Below the pieces are notes generated by a model, which was given only the letters and a program-made list of their open reading frames with translations, had not been told where the DNA came from and did not search any database. DNA of 64,000 bases from Bryopsis sp. KO-2023 (lineage: Eukaryota; Chlorophyta; Ulvophyceae; Bryopsidales; Bryopsidaceae), in contig BSYQ01000014.1 in NCBI GenBank assembly GCA_030272585.1, positions 1,054,001 through 1,118,000 of the forward strand. Direction: 5' to 3'. The translations under genes and the position numbers were made by a program. Below, piece by piece: positions 33,821-46,700 of this stretch. The stretch's first letter is position 1. Each line of letters opens with the position of its first letter.

Positions 33821-35067
33821 TATAGTTTAGGCTATGCAAAAAAAAAAAAATTGAATGAAAATGAAGCAAACAAAAAATGAATGTGAACAGTTCAACCATG
33901 CCAGAATCGGGGGGGGGGAACGAGGGGGGCTAAAAAGGAGGAAAACTTTCCATGGAAAAAAAAAAATGGGGTTAAATTCGCAGAAGGGGAATCAGAGCTG
34001 GAAAAGTTTTTGTTCAGAAGGAATTTTTTCTTTCATTTCCAAAAAAAAATAAAACAATGAGGTTTAAAAAAAAGTAAAAAATTGATTGTTTACGAAAAAC
34101 AAGAAGGATTAACTTTATCAAAAAAACAAAAAAAAGATTTACGTTTAATTCGCTAATTTTAATTTTCGAACTCGTCAATTTTAATTTTCGAATTCTTCAA
34201 TTTGAGGTTTTTTTGGGGGGATCTTGAGAGCCGTTTCTGGCTGTTAAGAGTGGGGTGAAAATTTTTGGTGGGTGGAGTTATAGAGGATGGTTTGGATTGA
34301 CAGTGGGGAAGCACGAAATTTTTGCTGGGTGGAGTTTTTGGAGGAAACCGGATGGAGCATGGATGTGAAAGATTTCAATTTGAAATAGTAAACAGAGAGT
34401 AACACACTGTCGTATATACCCACCCTCCAGTTCCTTTTGTTTTTTGCAATCCTGGAAAAAATCAAGTGGGCGGGGGACAGAAGAGGGTGGGATATATTTT
34501 TGAGACATTTTGGAAATATCCGGGGACTTGACTAAAGAAATCAAAAAAAAGGAAAATTCTGGTGGTGCTAGAATCGAATCCAAAGTGAAAAGAGCATGTG
34601 TTCATTTGAGAGGTGGAGATATTTCCGGACCAGACAAAAAAAAACAAAAAACAAAAAACTGGTATATGAAAGGACAATAAAGAACTGGAAAATATGGAAA
34701 GAATCAAATTGAAGTGGGGATTCAGATGAAGATGAAAGAAACGATTCTGAATTTCCGGTTTGGTTTTATTTTTATTTCCCTATTGACGGGAATGATTTTT
34801 TTTTTCTTTATTTCCCTATTGATGGGAAGAATTATTTTTTTTATTTTTATGGATGCAAGGCGGAATGGATGGAATTTCGATTTTTTATTTTTATTCTTTT
34901 TTTGATGTAGATGGATGGATGGATGGATTTTTTTTTTATTTATTTTTTCTACTATTTTTTCAAGGCAGCGGATTATTTATTTTTATTTCCAATTGATGGG
35001 GATTATTTTTTGATTTTTTCTGGATCACTCTGTAGTTTTTCTCCCCCCCCCCCCCTCGAAACCGATT
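33721..35067. other. Low-complexity spacer between duplication copies A and B
   Basis: (TA)n at 33786-33807 followed by (GA)n, many A and T homopolymers, a GGAT run at 34911-34927 and a C run at 35042. A direct repeat (GAAATTTTTG/GGTGGAGTT type) lies near 34257 and 34314. No gene seen. Confidence 0.7.
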
Positions 35068-36616
35068 TAAGAAAAAATTGTAAGGTGGATCACCACCAAC
35101 CTCTCGGCAAGGGAGGCCGGCGGTCCATGGACTGGACAGCCCACTTCAACATGGGTGGTTGAAAAAGGTAATGGGGGGAAAACACTAGAGGGGGGAGGGG
35201 GACCGGGTTCAATGTTTTTGGAGTAAATTCTGGCCGGTGAGCCTTTCTTTTTTTCGGACATGGAGTGAAAAGGGAAAGAAAAAGGTCATGAAGAGGACAT
35301 TGGACATGGAGCCGGAAAGAAGAAAAGGATGGGAGTGTTTGAAGAGGGTGTTTTTGGATGAGAATTTTTCACATGGACAAAATATGTTGTATTATATAGG
35401 GCCACCCCCTAGTTCCCCATAATCACCTCCCTGAGCAACACGTGCAAATGGACAGTGGTTCGCAACCAACCTCGAATTTTGGAGAGGTCGGCAGCGATCG
35501 ACTCGAAACCCCTAAGATGGGCAGGGTGAGGGGGGACAAAAGGGGGTGGTTAAAACATTCCAAAATTTGCAAATAAAAAATTGGACAGCAAACAAGTGTT
35601 TTCTCTTTGTTTTGTTTTGGCATGCACATTGAAATGCCATTTCACCAGTGTTTCTCGACTGCGGAAACTCACAGGAATAAAAAATTCCTGCATGGTTTTT
35701 GATCAATCAATTGACATGGCGATGGCCAGTTTTAGGAGGGATGCCCCGATTGGCTAAACTCTACTTACTAAAGAAGACTTTGTTGAGGAAATCAGTATGG
35801 GTGGGCGAGAAAACAGTGAACCAATATTGGCCATTGACCATTAATGGCCCCTCAGGCGGTAGCATTGGCATGTCTGGGTTTCTGGATGCTTTGATCAATC
35901 CATTGGAATTTCTGGATTTCTGTTTAAAAGGATTTTTTTTAATGTAACACTGCATGCTTGCAGGAACAGGAAATAGCCAAAACCAAAATTTCCCTTCTTT
36001 GGGCAGCCGAGGATGGAACCCATCCTGCAAAGACCCTCTCAAAAAATGTATTCTAATCGTATCTCAATACATCGATCGGCTCGTATGAGGTCCGGGGAGG
36101 TTCAGTCACGGAAAGGGGATCTTTTTTACTGGGTGTACGAAACAAAACAACTCTGCTTTTCTGTCACTCTTTTTTTTTCTTCTTCAATTTTTTTTGGGGG
36201 GGTGGGGGCACATTGAATCCATGCATGCATTCATGCATGCATGCACAAAGAAAATACATGGAAATCATCGATCCAAAGCCTGTTGCCGCTCGATCAGCAA
36301 TCAGGTCGCATGGAAATGTGCATCCATGGAATTTCCCCCCTTGTGGCTCCGAGAAAATTTTCAACCAGCAGTGGGGAGGCAGCATCTCTAATAGGTCCAT
36401 CAAAGGATTGCAGATGTGAGGATCTAACACATTCAATCATGTGTGCAATTCACGACCATGTTCGGCTTTCAGTCTGACATCTTGACATCCACAGCACCTT
36501 GTGCCAATATATGCATGCCATCAGCTGCACTTGATTTTTCCATGTGACGTCATGTAAGAACCTGCTGTGAATAAAACAGCTTTCTTTGAAGACATTCCAT
36601 GTGGTGCATTCATAGG

Positions 36617-36932
36617 TTAGGCTCCATGTCCTTTGGCGCTCTGTTTGACCATCTCATAAATCTCCTCCACACTTTTCTGGCCACTGCACCTCAAAATTTG
36701 ATGTTTGATTATCTTGTCCAGATCCTGGACGATTGGGGTTAGCAAAGAAGGCACCTGGTTATGCTGGATTAACCCTAATGGCGATTTGTTGGCCTCCGCC
36801 AAACAAATCTTCGTGCTTCGGTTCGGTCGTTTAAACGACCATCTGGTGGGACAATATAATACAATCGGATAGTGAGCAAGCTGATCACCATTGCCAATGC
36901 AAGGACCATTTCCTGAATTCCAAGGAAAGAAA
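36617..36932 (-). CDS. Possible terminal exon of an unknown minus-strand gene (copy B)
   Basis: Identical in translation to the frame at 30885-31200. Conservation here reflects recent duplication and does not by itself support coding. Confidence 0.3.
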
Positions 36933-37284
36933 AAGATAAGAAAAGATAAGCCCTGGGACCAAAGAACTTTGAGTCTGACCAAACGAACAAGAATTAAAAA
37001 AAGAGACGACAAGAATCAAGACAGAAGAGGTCAAGAACCTTGGATGTCGTAGTCCCAACGTTGGTTGAACAAGACTCGGAGAGTTCCAATGGCCGCGGAC
37101 CGTTGAGGACCGGAGGGGACCGGCGAGGGTGAAAGCACAGAGTGGCGAACGTCGTGAATGGGGAGGTCGATCAAGCCAAGGATGGGGGGGGGGCGATGGA
37201 ACGCTGGTGCTACGAGGAAGAGGACAAGCGCGCTCAAATACGAGCTCCGGGAGCTTTCCAAACCGCGAATCCCGACGCAACACA

Positions 37285-38623
37285 ATGAACGCCATGTGGT
37301 TGTTGCTCTCCATCGTCGGAGCCTTGGCCGCGTGCCACTCTGCTCACCCCACTGGTGCGCTGAGGAACATTGCTCTGGCTGTTCAGCATTTCGGATCGGG
37401 TTGGCGGCTTATCGTTTTATCGGTATTCTTCTGCAGACACCTCGACGGTGCTGCAACTTGGTCCCCAGAGATCTTTGCTGGAGCCATCGCAGTCTTGTAA
37501 GTTTGGTACATGGTCCTTGCCATGAAAGTGGATTTGCTTTTCTGCTGTGCTGTTCCGCCGGTGACGAACCACTCCTCATCTGTGTCTCCTGTTTTGCAGG
37601 CGAAGATGGGCCGTTCCCCAACAGGGGACTGTGCGTTTCTAATTGCGAAACCAAGGGTGGAAAGGTGAGTCCTGTCGAAGACAGCAACGGTTGGCAAGGG
37701 CAAATGGCGTTGTTGTTATCTGACGAGTGTCTGTGTTGGTCATCCCCAGTGTAAAGAAGTGAAAGATTGCACCAAGCCCATCATCCAGTGCATTGGCAAG
37801 AAACCCAACGGCTCTGGTAAATGCGTCGATCCTGGCACTGGGGAACAATCTTGCTGTACTGGAAACGCGAGGTGCGATTCCGGAATGAGGCGTCTCTTGG
37901 GAAGAAAGAAAGGCAGAAAAAACAAGGGGAGGAAAAGAAGAGGCAAAGGCAGAGGCAAGAAGAACAGAGGGAAGGGTAGCGGTGAAGACGAAGATGAGCC
38001 AGAAAGCCGCATCGTCGGTGGCGGAGGCGGAGGTGGCGGCGGAGGAGGTGGTGGAGGCGGCGGCGGAGGTGGCGGCGGAGGAGGTGGAGGAGGTGGTGGA
38101 GGCGGCGGTGGAGGTGGAGGTGGAGGCGGCGGTGGAGGAGGAGGTGGAGGCGGCGGTGGAGGTGGTGGAGGAGGCGGCGGTGGTGGTGATCGTCGTCGTC
38201 GTTTCAACGGAGGCGGCGACAAGCCCAACGGTGGTGGCGACGACAAGCCCGACGACGGTGGCGACGACAAGCCCGACGGTGGAGACGATAAGCCCGACGG
38301 TGGAGACGATAAGCCCGACGATGGAGACGACAATCCCGACGATGGAGGCGATGAGGGTGAGTCCCTCGTTTGATGCATACGACTGATTTCGACTGTGTGG
38401 CCACCTTTGTTTAAGTGTTGCTTTTTTGTCATGCAGACGACTGCGATCTCAAAAAAGAGTGCAACACCTGCACTCTCGACTGTGAGGTAAGCAGCTGGCA
38501 GTTCGACAGCACGAATTTGCTTCTCCGCATTGACTTAAGAAGGCCCAAATTTAAAAATGTGTTCTGTGGTTGCAGCCACAGCCAACGGGCGAATACGAAT
38601 GCGAGTGTCCGTCTGAACGTTGA
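37285..38623 (+). CDS. Secreted Cys-rich, glycine-tract protein GRP3
   Basis: Six exons: 37285-37354, 37437-37496, 37600-37664, 37750-38356, 38437-38486 and 38576-38623, joining to 299 residues. Same design as GRP2 (signal peptide, Cys motifs, basic stretch, glycine tract, acidic DDKPDGG repeats, Cys-rich end PTGEYECECPSER). Exons 1-3 and all introns are essentially identical to GRP2. The two proteins differ mainly in glycine-tract length (29 codons shorter overall) and in the acidic repeats (one NPDDGG unit here). Confidence 0.85.
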
Positions 38624-39205
38624 ATCGTCAATCGTGAATTTTTTTGGCTTGGTCTGAGAGGTGGTCTGTAGAGCTGTCAGCGCGCATTGCGTTCTGGACA
38701 CCATGCAGGAGGCAGCGAGTCGTTCCTTTGGATGCTTCATGTCAGACTCAGCGTTCAGTCCTGTTTCGACTTGTTGATGGTCAGTTTTGTTTATGGATTG
38801 TTGGAGCGTTTTTTTATTTTTTGATCTATTTGATCACCTCAGTTTGATTTTTTTTTATTTCTTCAGTGTTTTCAGTTTCTCATTGCAGAAGCAAAATTTC
38901 GGAATGATTACCGACCCGATTCTCATTGTGTTGCGTGTCGGGATGTTAAAAAAATAATAATTTCGGGATGTAAAAAATAACTAAAGCGAATCGATCGTGT
39001 TTGTTGATAACCATACATCTCTCTTTTTATTTCTGTCCAAACAAAACAAATAAACATTAAAATACATTTCACAGCCCGTTAATGACAATGGAGATGAAAA
39101 TAAAACATGAAATACGCGTGGGGTATTCATCGATATCCACACATAGTATAGATAAATAAATAAAGCAAATAAAACATAATCCCATTCTGAGTGAATAATA
39201 ATAAC

Positions 39206-39290
39206 CTGATTTGAACCTGAAACAAGAGAAGTGTCCTTCACAATTTCAGTTTCACAATGTAAGTTGTGTTTGTTTGCTTCAACCTGAAAT
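39206..39290 (+). mobile_element. Diverged mini-insertion behind GRP3
   Basis: TTCACAATGTAAGTTGTGTT then TGTTTGC, between TTGAACCTGAAA and TTCAACCTGAAAT. An extra internal CTTCACAATTTCAG suggests local duplication. Confidence 0.5.
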
Positions 39291-39761
39291 TTTACCAATT
39301 ATTTATTTCTTTGGCGTTTCTATCAATTTAAAGGGTGTTTTCCGGAGTTGATTTTCCATCGATCTGTTCCTTGATTGTTTCGTCAGCATTGTCAAACCAG
39401 GTCTACAGTACTCTACATCTTTTTGGCACAAAAGAACTTGGTTGAGCTCAGAAGGGGAAAATCAGCAGATCGATTGGGATATGTCAAAAGTAGTATAAGT
39501 ATAACTGCAACAAAATAACAAAATAAGTTCCTCCTTTCGAGTTGTGGTGCACGAATTGGTGGAAATGGAGGCCTCTAGCGACCCCCAGCATCAATTTGAG
39601 TGCTTTCACTTTGAGATTCTTAACAGTGAAAAAATCATGCAAATAGTGCACCATGTTGAGTTATGGATCAATTAGGACACCCACAGCAAGAGGCGAATTC
39701 GTCGTTGCAAAAACACCAGTTGATTCTTATTATGGTTGGGAGTGTTGAGAAGTTCACTGTG

Positions 39762-39814
39762 TCAAATTAGGAACACAAGGTGAGTTAAAGTCACCTTGTG
39801 TTCCTAATTTGACA
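39762..39814. repeat. Perfect 23-bp inverted repeat with 7-nt loop
   Basis: Arm 39762-39784 (starting GTCAAATTAGGAACACAAGG) and arm 39792-39814 are exact reverse complements around GTTAAAG. It could be a small fold-back element or a hairpin RNA. Confidence 0.9.
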
Positions 39815-40444
39815 AGAATTGTTGCACTCCCTTTCAGAACAATCTCCAATAGTCAATACAGTAAATAACTTCAATCAGTATAGAACACTAATCTATGTCA
39901 CTTAATATGATCAGATAACTTTACGGACGTCGACTTGACTCGACTTCCAGTGAAACTTCTCAACAACCAAAAAATGAGGGAAAACCGACAAAAGGGTCTA
40001 AAAGTTGGAAGTCCTTGTATTTGGTGACCATAAAAACCTCGAAAAACTTTCATATTGAGAAAACCAATCCCTGTGTTGTATCCCTGCCACAAAACCACTT
40101 GTTGGAAATTGGAGGATTTGGTATCGGGTGCACGGTGAATTTCAGGTGCTGTGTTATTTCACAGTCGTTTCTTTTCTTCATCTTTTTCAGCGACGGATGT
40201 GGTGGAAAGGTTATTATTCAGAACATAGACTGCCTCATTTCGTGCAACCCCCAAAACAACTTCCAAGTCGAAAAAACACACACATAAAAACTGTATATTT
40301 CGAAACATCCTCCCCCACCCCACATAACATTTATTCGAGAAACAATGAAAAATTCCACCATTTAATCCCAAAACTCAACTAGCTGCTGCAACACTCGCAT
40401 CCAAAACCCCACCTGCAAAAACACTTTCCGTGACCATTCCTTTC

Positions 40445-40550
40445 AATAAGCCATCACACACAAAAATACGCCTACCGACAACTTACCATATTTTGCCAAT
40501 AAGCCATCACACACAAAAATACGCCTACCGACAACTTACCATATTTTGCA
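40445..40550. repeat. 53-bp tandem duplication
   Basis: Two units starting AATAAGCCATCACACACAAA, identical except at the last base. On the minus strand each contains ATGGTAAGTTG, a strong splice-donor match, but it lies beyond the channel gene's last exon. Confidence 0.9.
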
Positions 40551-40594
40551 ACACCACAGCTCAACGTAGCTATCTCTCTTTGACTTGATTTTAT

Positions 40595-40795
40595 TCATTC
40601 CCCTTGAGATTGGGGTTTGTTTTTCTCGGTTAAATGCTGCAGAGCTGTGAGGACCTCATCCTGTTTCAACTCCATGCGTTCTATTCTGGCTTCCACCTCG
40701 TCAAGTCTGTCATGCAAGCATCCCATCTGCCCCTCGATCGATCGAATGCAATCATCAGCAGCTTTCCGGCTTTCGGTCCCACACACAACATAAGG
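40595..40795 (-). CDS. Coiled-coil last exon of the channel gene
   Basis: 67 codons after the AACAG acceptor: VCGTESRKAADDCIRSIEGQ, then heptad-patterned LHDRLDEVEARIERMELKQD and VLTALQHLTEKN, ending SQGE stop. C-terminal coiled coils are common in tetrameric TRP-type channels; membership of this exon in the channel gene is inferred from strand and position. Confidence 0.5.
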   Translation of the reverse strand, partial: PYVVCGTESRKAADDCIRSIEGQMGCLHDRLDEVEARIERMELKQDEVLTALQHLTEKNKPQSQGE

Positions 40796-43700
40796 CTGTT
40801 ATTCTTATGAACGTAGGCAGCTTTTGAAGAGTATTTGTTCATCTGTTAGGACGTCAAAGAGAGTCGATCTTGCAAAAAAACAACAGTACTTATAGGTTTC
40901 GTGTAGTGAGTTTTTACTCCCACCTGTGTGGTGCAGGCAATTGTCGATCTCTGGGATCTCGGCTGGAGCTGGCCCCACCCCCACCTTCATGTTGAGGAAT
41001 CAATATGTGCATGTACGGAGGGAATTCTCGCCTGCAATACAGGTCCTGAATGCTATCAACATATTCATGTCCAGAAAAACTTTGATGAAGGCCAGAGGGG
41101 AGTATCCTAAGGAATGGAGTGGTACATACTGAGTGCATTAGCATCAAAATGCTCTGAATTGATCCTGAATCCCTGACGATGACTAATAATAATGCATGTT
41201 TGATGGGGTAATTTCTTCGATTTTGGGAAAAAACTATTCTGGGAAAAAAACTGTTCTATGTTTGCACCCCTGGGGCCCTGTCCATCCCTCCATTCGTTCG
41301 AGCTTTTCATATGCAACCAAGAGTTCATGCACCACCTTGCGTAGAAAATCGAGGTTTCCACATCTTCGATGATCCTAGCCTTTGCTTGAATGAACGCGGA
41401 ATCCTCGACCTGCCGAATTCTGTTGAAACTGTCGCTCATGATGGCGATCAGCAAGTTAAGCAGCACCACCACCATCCCCAGCACGAACACCACAAACATC
41501 AGCGTGGCGATTCCCCCGCTTTTCTCCAGCTCCTCGAAAACGCTGAGGTCGAACAAGCCGAGCAACATGGTGAACACCGAATAGATCGACCTCAGCATGG
41601 TCCCGAACCGCATGTCGATTTCCTCACCAGGCTCGGGATGCAGCAACACGAAATAGGCCAGCCCAAATCCGAACAAGACGATGGAGCCTAGGAGGACCAG
41701 CGACAGCATGTCATTCATGATCCTGAAGATGGCGATCACCAGGGGAGCCGTGGGGGAGAAGATCTGCATGTAGTACAGCGTTTTCCACCAGAGGGCTATG
41801 TTGGTGATCGCCACCACGACGTGGAGCTCCTGCGGCCTATGCCAGTGCAACGCCGGGATTACGCCGGCCACGAGCACGTAGGTCGCGAACTCCAGCGCGT
41901 TCCATTTCGATTCGAAAACGTAGCGGATGAATCCCGACGTCCTGGATCGCAGCTTCTGCGATTCGGTGGCTCCATCCCGAGGGTCGATGGCGTTGATATA
42001 CTTGCACAATTGGCCGACCTCCTCGATCAGATGCAAAGATGCGATCGCCCCAGACACCACCAGGAACAATTTCGCGACCGTTCTAGTCTCGCAAAACGCG
42101 TCGGCGTTTCTTGGATCGAAGCATCGACTGCCCACCGCCATGGAGTACACGGTGAAGCTAAAAAGCAAACACATGTACGCGAAAAACTCCAGGATCGCAT
42201 GGCGTTTACAGCCGTTTTCCCACTTGTGTCTGACCAAGGCGTCGATCGCGAAGCTGCCAAACACGTCTTCGTTCGGCGTTACGACTTGCAGGTGTCTCAG
42301 AACGCACTCAGGTCCAGCCGTCACGAAATTCGCGGTGGGGATCACCAGAGCCTTGGCATCGATTTTCACGGCGTTCGCGTACTTCTCGTCGCCGTAATGC
42401 GCGAGCTTCTCGTGGATTTCCCGTTGGAGCCCCAGCAGGCCGTCGGTTTGCCAAGGCAGGACGCCGCAATGGGGATGCAGGCCGACGAGGTAGGTTTCGG
42501 TGGAGAACAGATCATTGGGGACATGAACATCTCCTAAGTGATGGCAGAAAGCCTCGCTGGTAATGGTGTTGTGGAAAACCGACCTGGCAAAAGGCATGCA
42601 CACCATATTCACTGAATATCCACCCAAACAGCGCAGAACAAGTGAAGGTTTCGATCCCCACATCGACATGCATGCATGCATGCATGCATACCCAACCAAG
42701 AAAGAAAACCAATGAAGACTCACCGCACTGATCCTTCTAAGGGATTTCAAGAAACAAAATGGCTTTCTTGCCTGAAATCAGCTCCAGTGGGGTGCCGCTG
42801 GAGAAATTTCGTCAGGATTCTGGACATCACCGTTCCATTCTGGCATTCCTCGCTGGGTCCCGCCGCCAGCACGTATTTTATCAGAATCTTCGCGATTTGA
42901 GGGAAGCCCAGATCCACAGCCATCTGCAGAGCGCTCAGATTTTCGTTTTCGCCATCATCAAGCGTCCACCACGGTAAAAACATGGCTGGGATGCCCTCCG
43001 TCAACGCCACCTGGACAATCTGTTCGACGATTTTCGCGTGGCCCCGCGAAACGCTCTCCAGAAGGATGGATCGCCCGTTCGCGAACACAGGCTGATTTAT
43101 GAGGCCGCATCCGTGCCCTTCGCGTATTTTCGACGTCAGTTGGTTCCTTATGGCCGCATCGTCCAGATCCAACAACTCCTCATACCTGAAAACAGCCTTC
43201 AGTGGCGCTTGGAGGGCAAACCACAGTACAAAGAACAGTGCAGCGAGGCTTTATCAGCTCACCACGTTGGAATTTCGCTGCCTCCGTACGTCAAAGAAAC
43301 ACAAACCGTGAAGGTTCTTGCCCTGAGCTTCCGCTGCACCCAGGCGATCCTGGAGCCATCGCCTATCCCAGCGAAAACGTTGAAAGAGTGCGTCAATTGT
43401 TTCAGCGCTCGGTGGTCGGATCGCTGCACCACCGCACCTACGTACGCCTCCGACGCCCGCTGGTGCCAATTGAATGCACCCGGAATCGCGTAGTCGGGAT
43501 CTTGAGGCTTGACTTTCTTGCGAGGATCTCGTCCGAACAAAATCGGGGAAGCGCACCCTACAGGCCAGACCACCACCGCCTTTCTCGACAACCCATCATG
43601 GGCATTGGCGAGTTCCAACAGGGCTTCGGGGTCCAACACCTCACCCATGTCTGTCTCCGAACGCAGACGTTCCGCCGGTCCAAGGTTCATTAGCTCACTC

Positions 43701-46700
43701 AGCTTCCCTCTCTGCAACACCTGGAGCTCGAGCAAATCCCAACTTTCAACCAGAGTGTCAAGGGTTGATTGGTTTTCTTGTGCAAGGAAAAGCAGAGCAC
43801 GGCGTCTGCCATGCGTGAAACGAGCGAATTCGACCGCTTTTTCGGGGTGAGTGTCCGTCCTGCTCCCCGCTCCATCGAAACGTGTGATCCCCATTGTTCC
43901 AAGGAGAGCGACTCCTTCTCCGCCGCCGGCGGCGCCGCCATCCAAGTTCATGAAACACAGGCCATCTTGGCCCCACATATATTCAGACCTGAACGCAAAC
44001 AACACGAGACAGTGGCTCAAACATCTGTGAGGGTATCCATCCAAAAGTATTATCGCGCACCTAGGTGGCCTCCCAGCAAGGAAAAGGAAAAAAAGAGAAA
44101 GCAACTCGAGACAATAATGCAACACACGAAAACTTACTGCGAGCGCACGCCTTGCACTTTCCCGAGCTCCTTCAAGTGATGGACCCTCCCGCCTCCAATC
44201 TCCCACAGACAAACCGAGGTCGACACATCCCACGTGACCAGCCTCCTACCATCCCCAGAAAAGTCGAAATGTGAACAGATCTGCTTGAACTTGCATCCCC
44301 ACAGCCCTGTGTGGGTTTTCGACCCCCCTTCTGGATCCTCAATGTAGCGAATCTCTGGAGTCAGACCCACATCCAGCCTGACCAATGGAATTTTGAAAGT
44401 CATCCGGCCCACCAAATCCCAAATTTGAATGCTGCTCTCTCTCCTGAATGTGATGGAGCTTTCCCTGCCTAAAACTGCCACCCCGATTTTCGATCCATCA
44501 GGGGATATCCTGCACATTGTCGTATCCCCCTCTGCCTCAAAAGACACCGTTCTTGCCGTGGAATCATCCTTCGAAAAGGCCCCCCCGACGGTCCAAATCA
44601 CCAGGGAAGCCGGTCCTGGGGTTTCTTCCAAATCTCGAGTGACTGCTGGGAAATTCTCGTTCGGCCAGAAATTCAGTTTCGATGGATCGTATCGGCTCCG
44701 CCCGATTTCCAGCCCTGAGAATTTGTCAATGACTGCGAATTCAGAGGGGGTTTTGACGACCCACCAGGAAGCCTCGTATGGACGAGGTGTTTCCCCAAGA
44801 TCGACCCTGATTATGGGGTTCCCAGTTTTCACATCCCATATGCAACCTATATGGGAATCCTGGATCGAAAGGCAAACCCACTCAACCTCAAAGTCAACTT
44901 CCTTTTGCTGTTTTTCTTTCAATCATCTGTTATTGCTTTTCTAACAATAAGAAAAAAGTCCGGATGGATGCTGACATGCACATACAGAAAAATTCTTCCA
45001 AAATAACATATTATGACTCATCTAGTGACGTAAATTCCGGATCAAGAAAGAGGTATGTTCGCTTGCCTTTCCGGGCGATTGGATCGATGCTGCCACCCTC
45101 AGTGATTCCCCTTTTTTCCTCAGCAATATCACCCAGGGTTTCTCTGCTAGAACCATGTCACACGGTGAAATCAACCTCGTACATTCCACAGGCAATCCAG
45201 CCAGGGCATCGCTCCTGCACGTCTCGATGTCCAGAACAAAAATGGAATTCTGGCGGGCCCTCCAAGAGGCTGCGAACAAGGAATCGCTGGACCATGTGGC
45301 TAGGTGGTGCATTGCTCGGAAGGGCAGCGCTTTGATGAGCGTGTGTGGTTTTCGATCGTCCAGGGGGTAGAGGTAGGCCCCAGCGAGCAAAGACGACTGG
45401 TCGGGGGAAATTTGACGTGCTATGGTTTTCAAATCCCACAAATCATTCTGTGTGCCAAAACAAGAAGCAAAACAATGGTTTTTGCTGAGATGTTTTGTAT
45501 ATTACCTGTGTTGACTTATCCTCCAGAGCAAATTTTAATTTAGAAATTTAAAAATTCAGAACAGCATGGCTCTATGGTCGGGCAATTTCATGCAAGGCAA
45601 GAACCTGTTGGGGATTCCCTGATTAGTCATGTCGGGACTGTCTGCCAAGGAGAAACAAATAATTGTGGAGCGTTTACTGACAATAACCTGATCGATGGCA
45701 TCGACCTCTCCTCCTGGGAAACAGGCCACATTCTTCAGACCTCGCTCTGTGGGTTTCAGGGCTTTGAGAAATCTGTTTGAGTTCGGCCGGTTTTGCAGGC
45801 TGTAGAGCAGAATTCCACCGCTCAGGTGCGGCCCTTTTCGGATGCAGACCACCTCTTTATCTAAAGTGCCGTCCGCTGAGCAAATGGCATCCAGCCCGAC
45901 CTCCAGCTTCCACTCGACTTCTTGTCTACCTTCGATCACCCACGAAAGCAGGAAAATCAAATCGACCAAAAAAAAAGGAAAAAAAACTCGACTTTTTTGG
46001 GCACCAGCACCCTCCCCCCTACCTTTCCAAAACAAAACACCAAAAATGACAAATTTTGAATGATTTTGATTCTTTGGAGGCTCCCCCCTGAACTTTTAAT
46101 GAAGGAACAAATCAATTGAAGTAGATCAGCTGTTTTGAGGGTTCCACAAATGAAAATTTTTGCTGAACAATCAGCCAGAACCGACCAAAGCAAGAGCAAA
46201 ACAAAAAACCCATCGAAAGAAAAACAGAACGGGAGCAACTCACTGACATTCCATGCCACCACCCAGGCATCCGTCCTCCACGAAACCAACATCAACAGAA
46301 CCTCCCCCTCCAATATCCACTCCACGCAGTTCACTCTCAGAGGCCTCCCTTCCGGCACCCCAGAATCTTTGATCAGCGTTTCTGGCAATATCGGCACATG
46401 GCCGATTCTTTTCCCAGTCATTGTCTGCCAGATTTGGATTTGATGGGTGCTGGACGGGTAGCCCGTGGGCGGCAAGCTCTTGGTGATGGTGTAATGCGTG
46501 CTGGGGGACAGCAGCACCAGCTTTCGACATTTTTGATGGGGTTCTTGGGGAAATCGGAGCTCCACGGAGTGAAGGACCGCGTTTGACTTGTGGTGGAGAA
46601 GAGGGGAAATTTCAGGGATGTCGTCTAGAAAAAACCATAAAAAACAAAAAGATGAACAGAAAAGACGACCAAAATATGAAAAAAAGGAAAGTTTGAGAAA

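Larger units (their letters stand above)
35068..39400. repeat. Segmental duplication copy B (empty transposon site)
   Basis: Matches copy A throughout and carries the unoccupied CACTA target at 36489-36501. Compared with copy A it has a 10-bp insertion near 35284, a shorter CATG run and a shorter glycine tract. Confidence 0.9.
39401..40590. other. Intergenic between copy B and the channel gene
   Basis: Apart from the hairpin (39762-39814) and the 53-bp duplication (40445-40550), nothing coding was supported. Confidence 0.5.

Noticed and set aside
41821..42537. 238-codon plus-strand frame opposite the channel exon
   Set aside because: Shadow frame; the minus strand has six transmembrane segments and a recognisable S6 motif.
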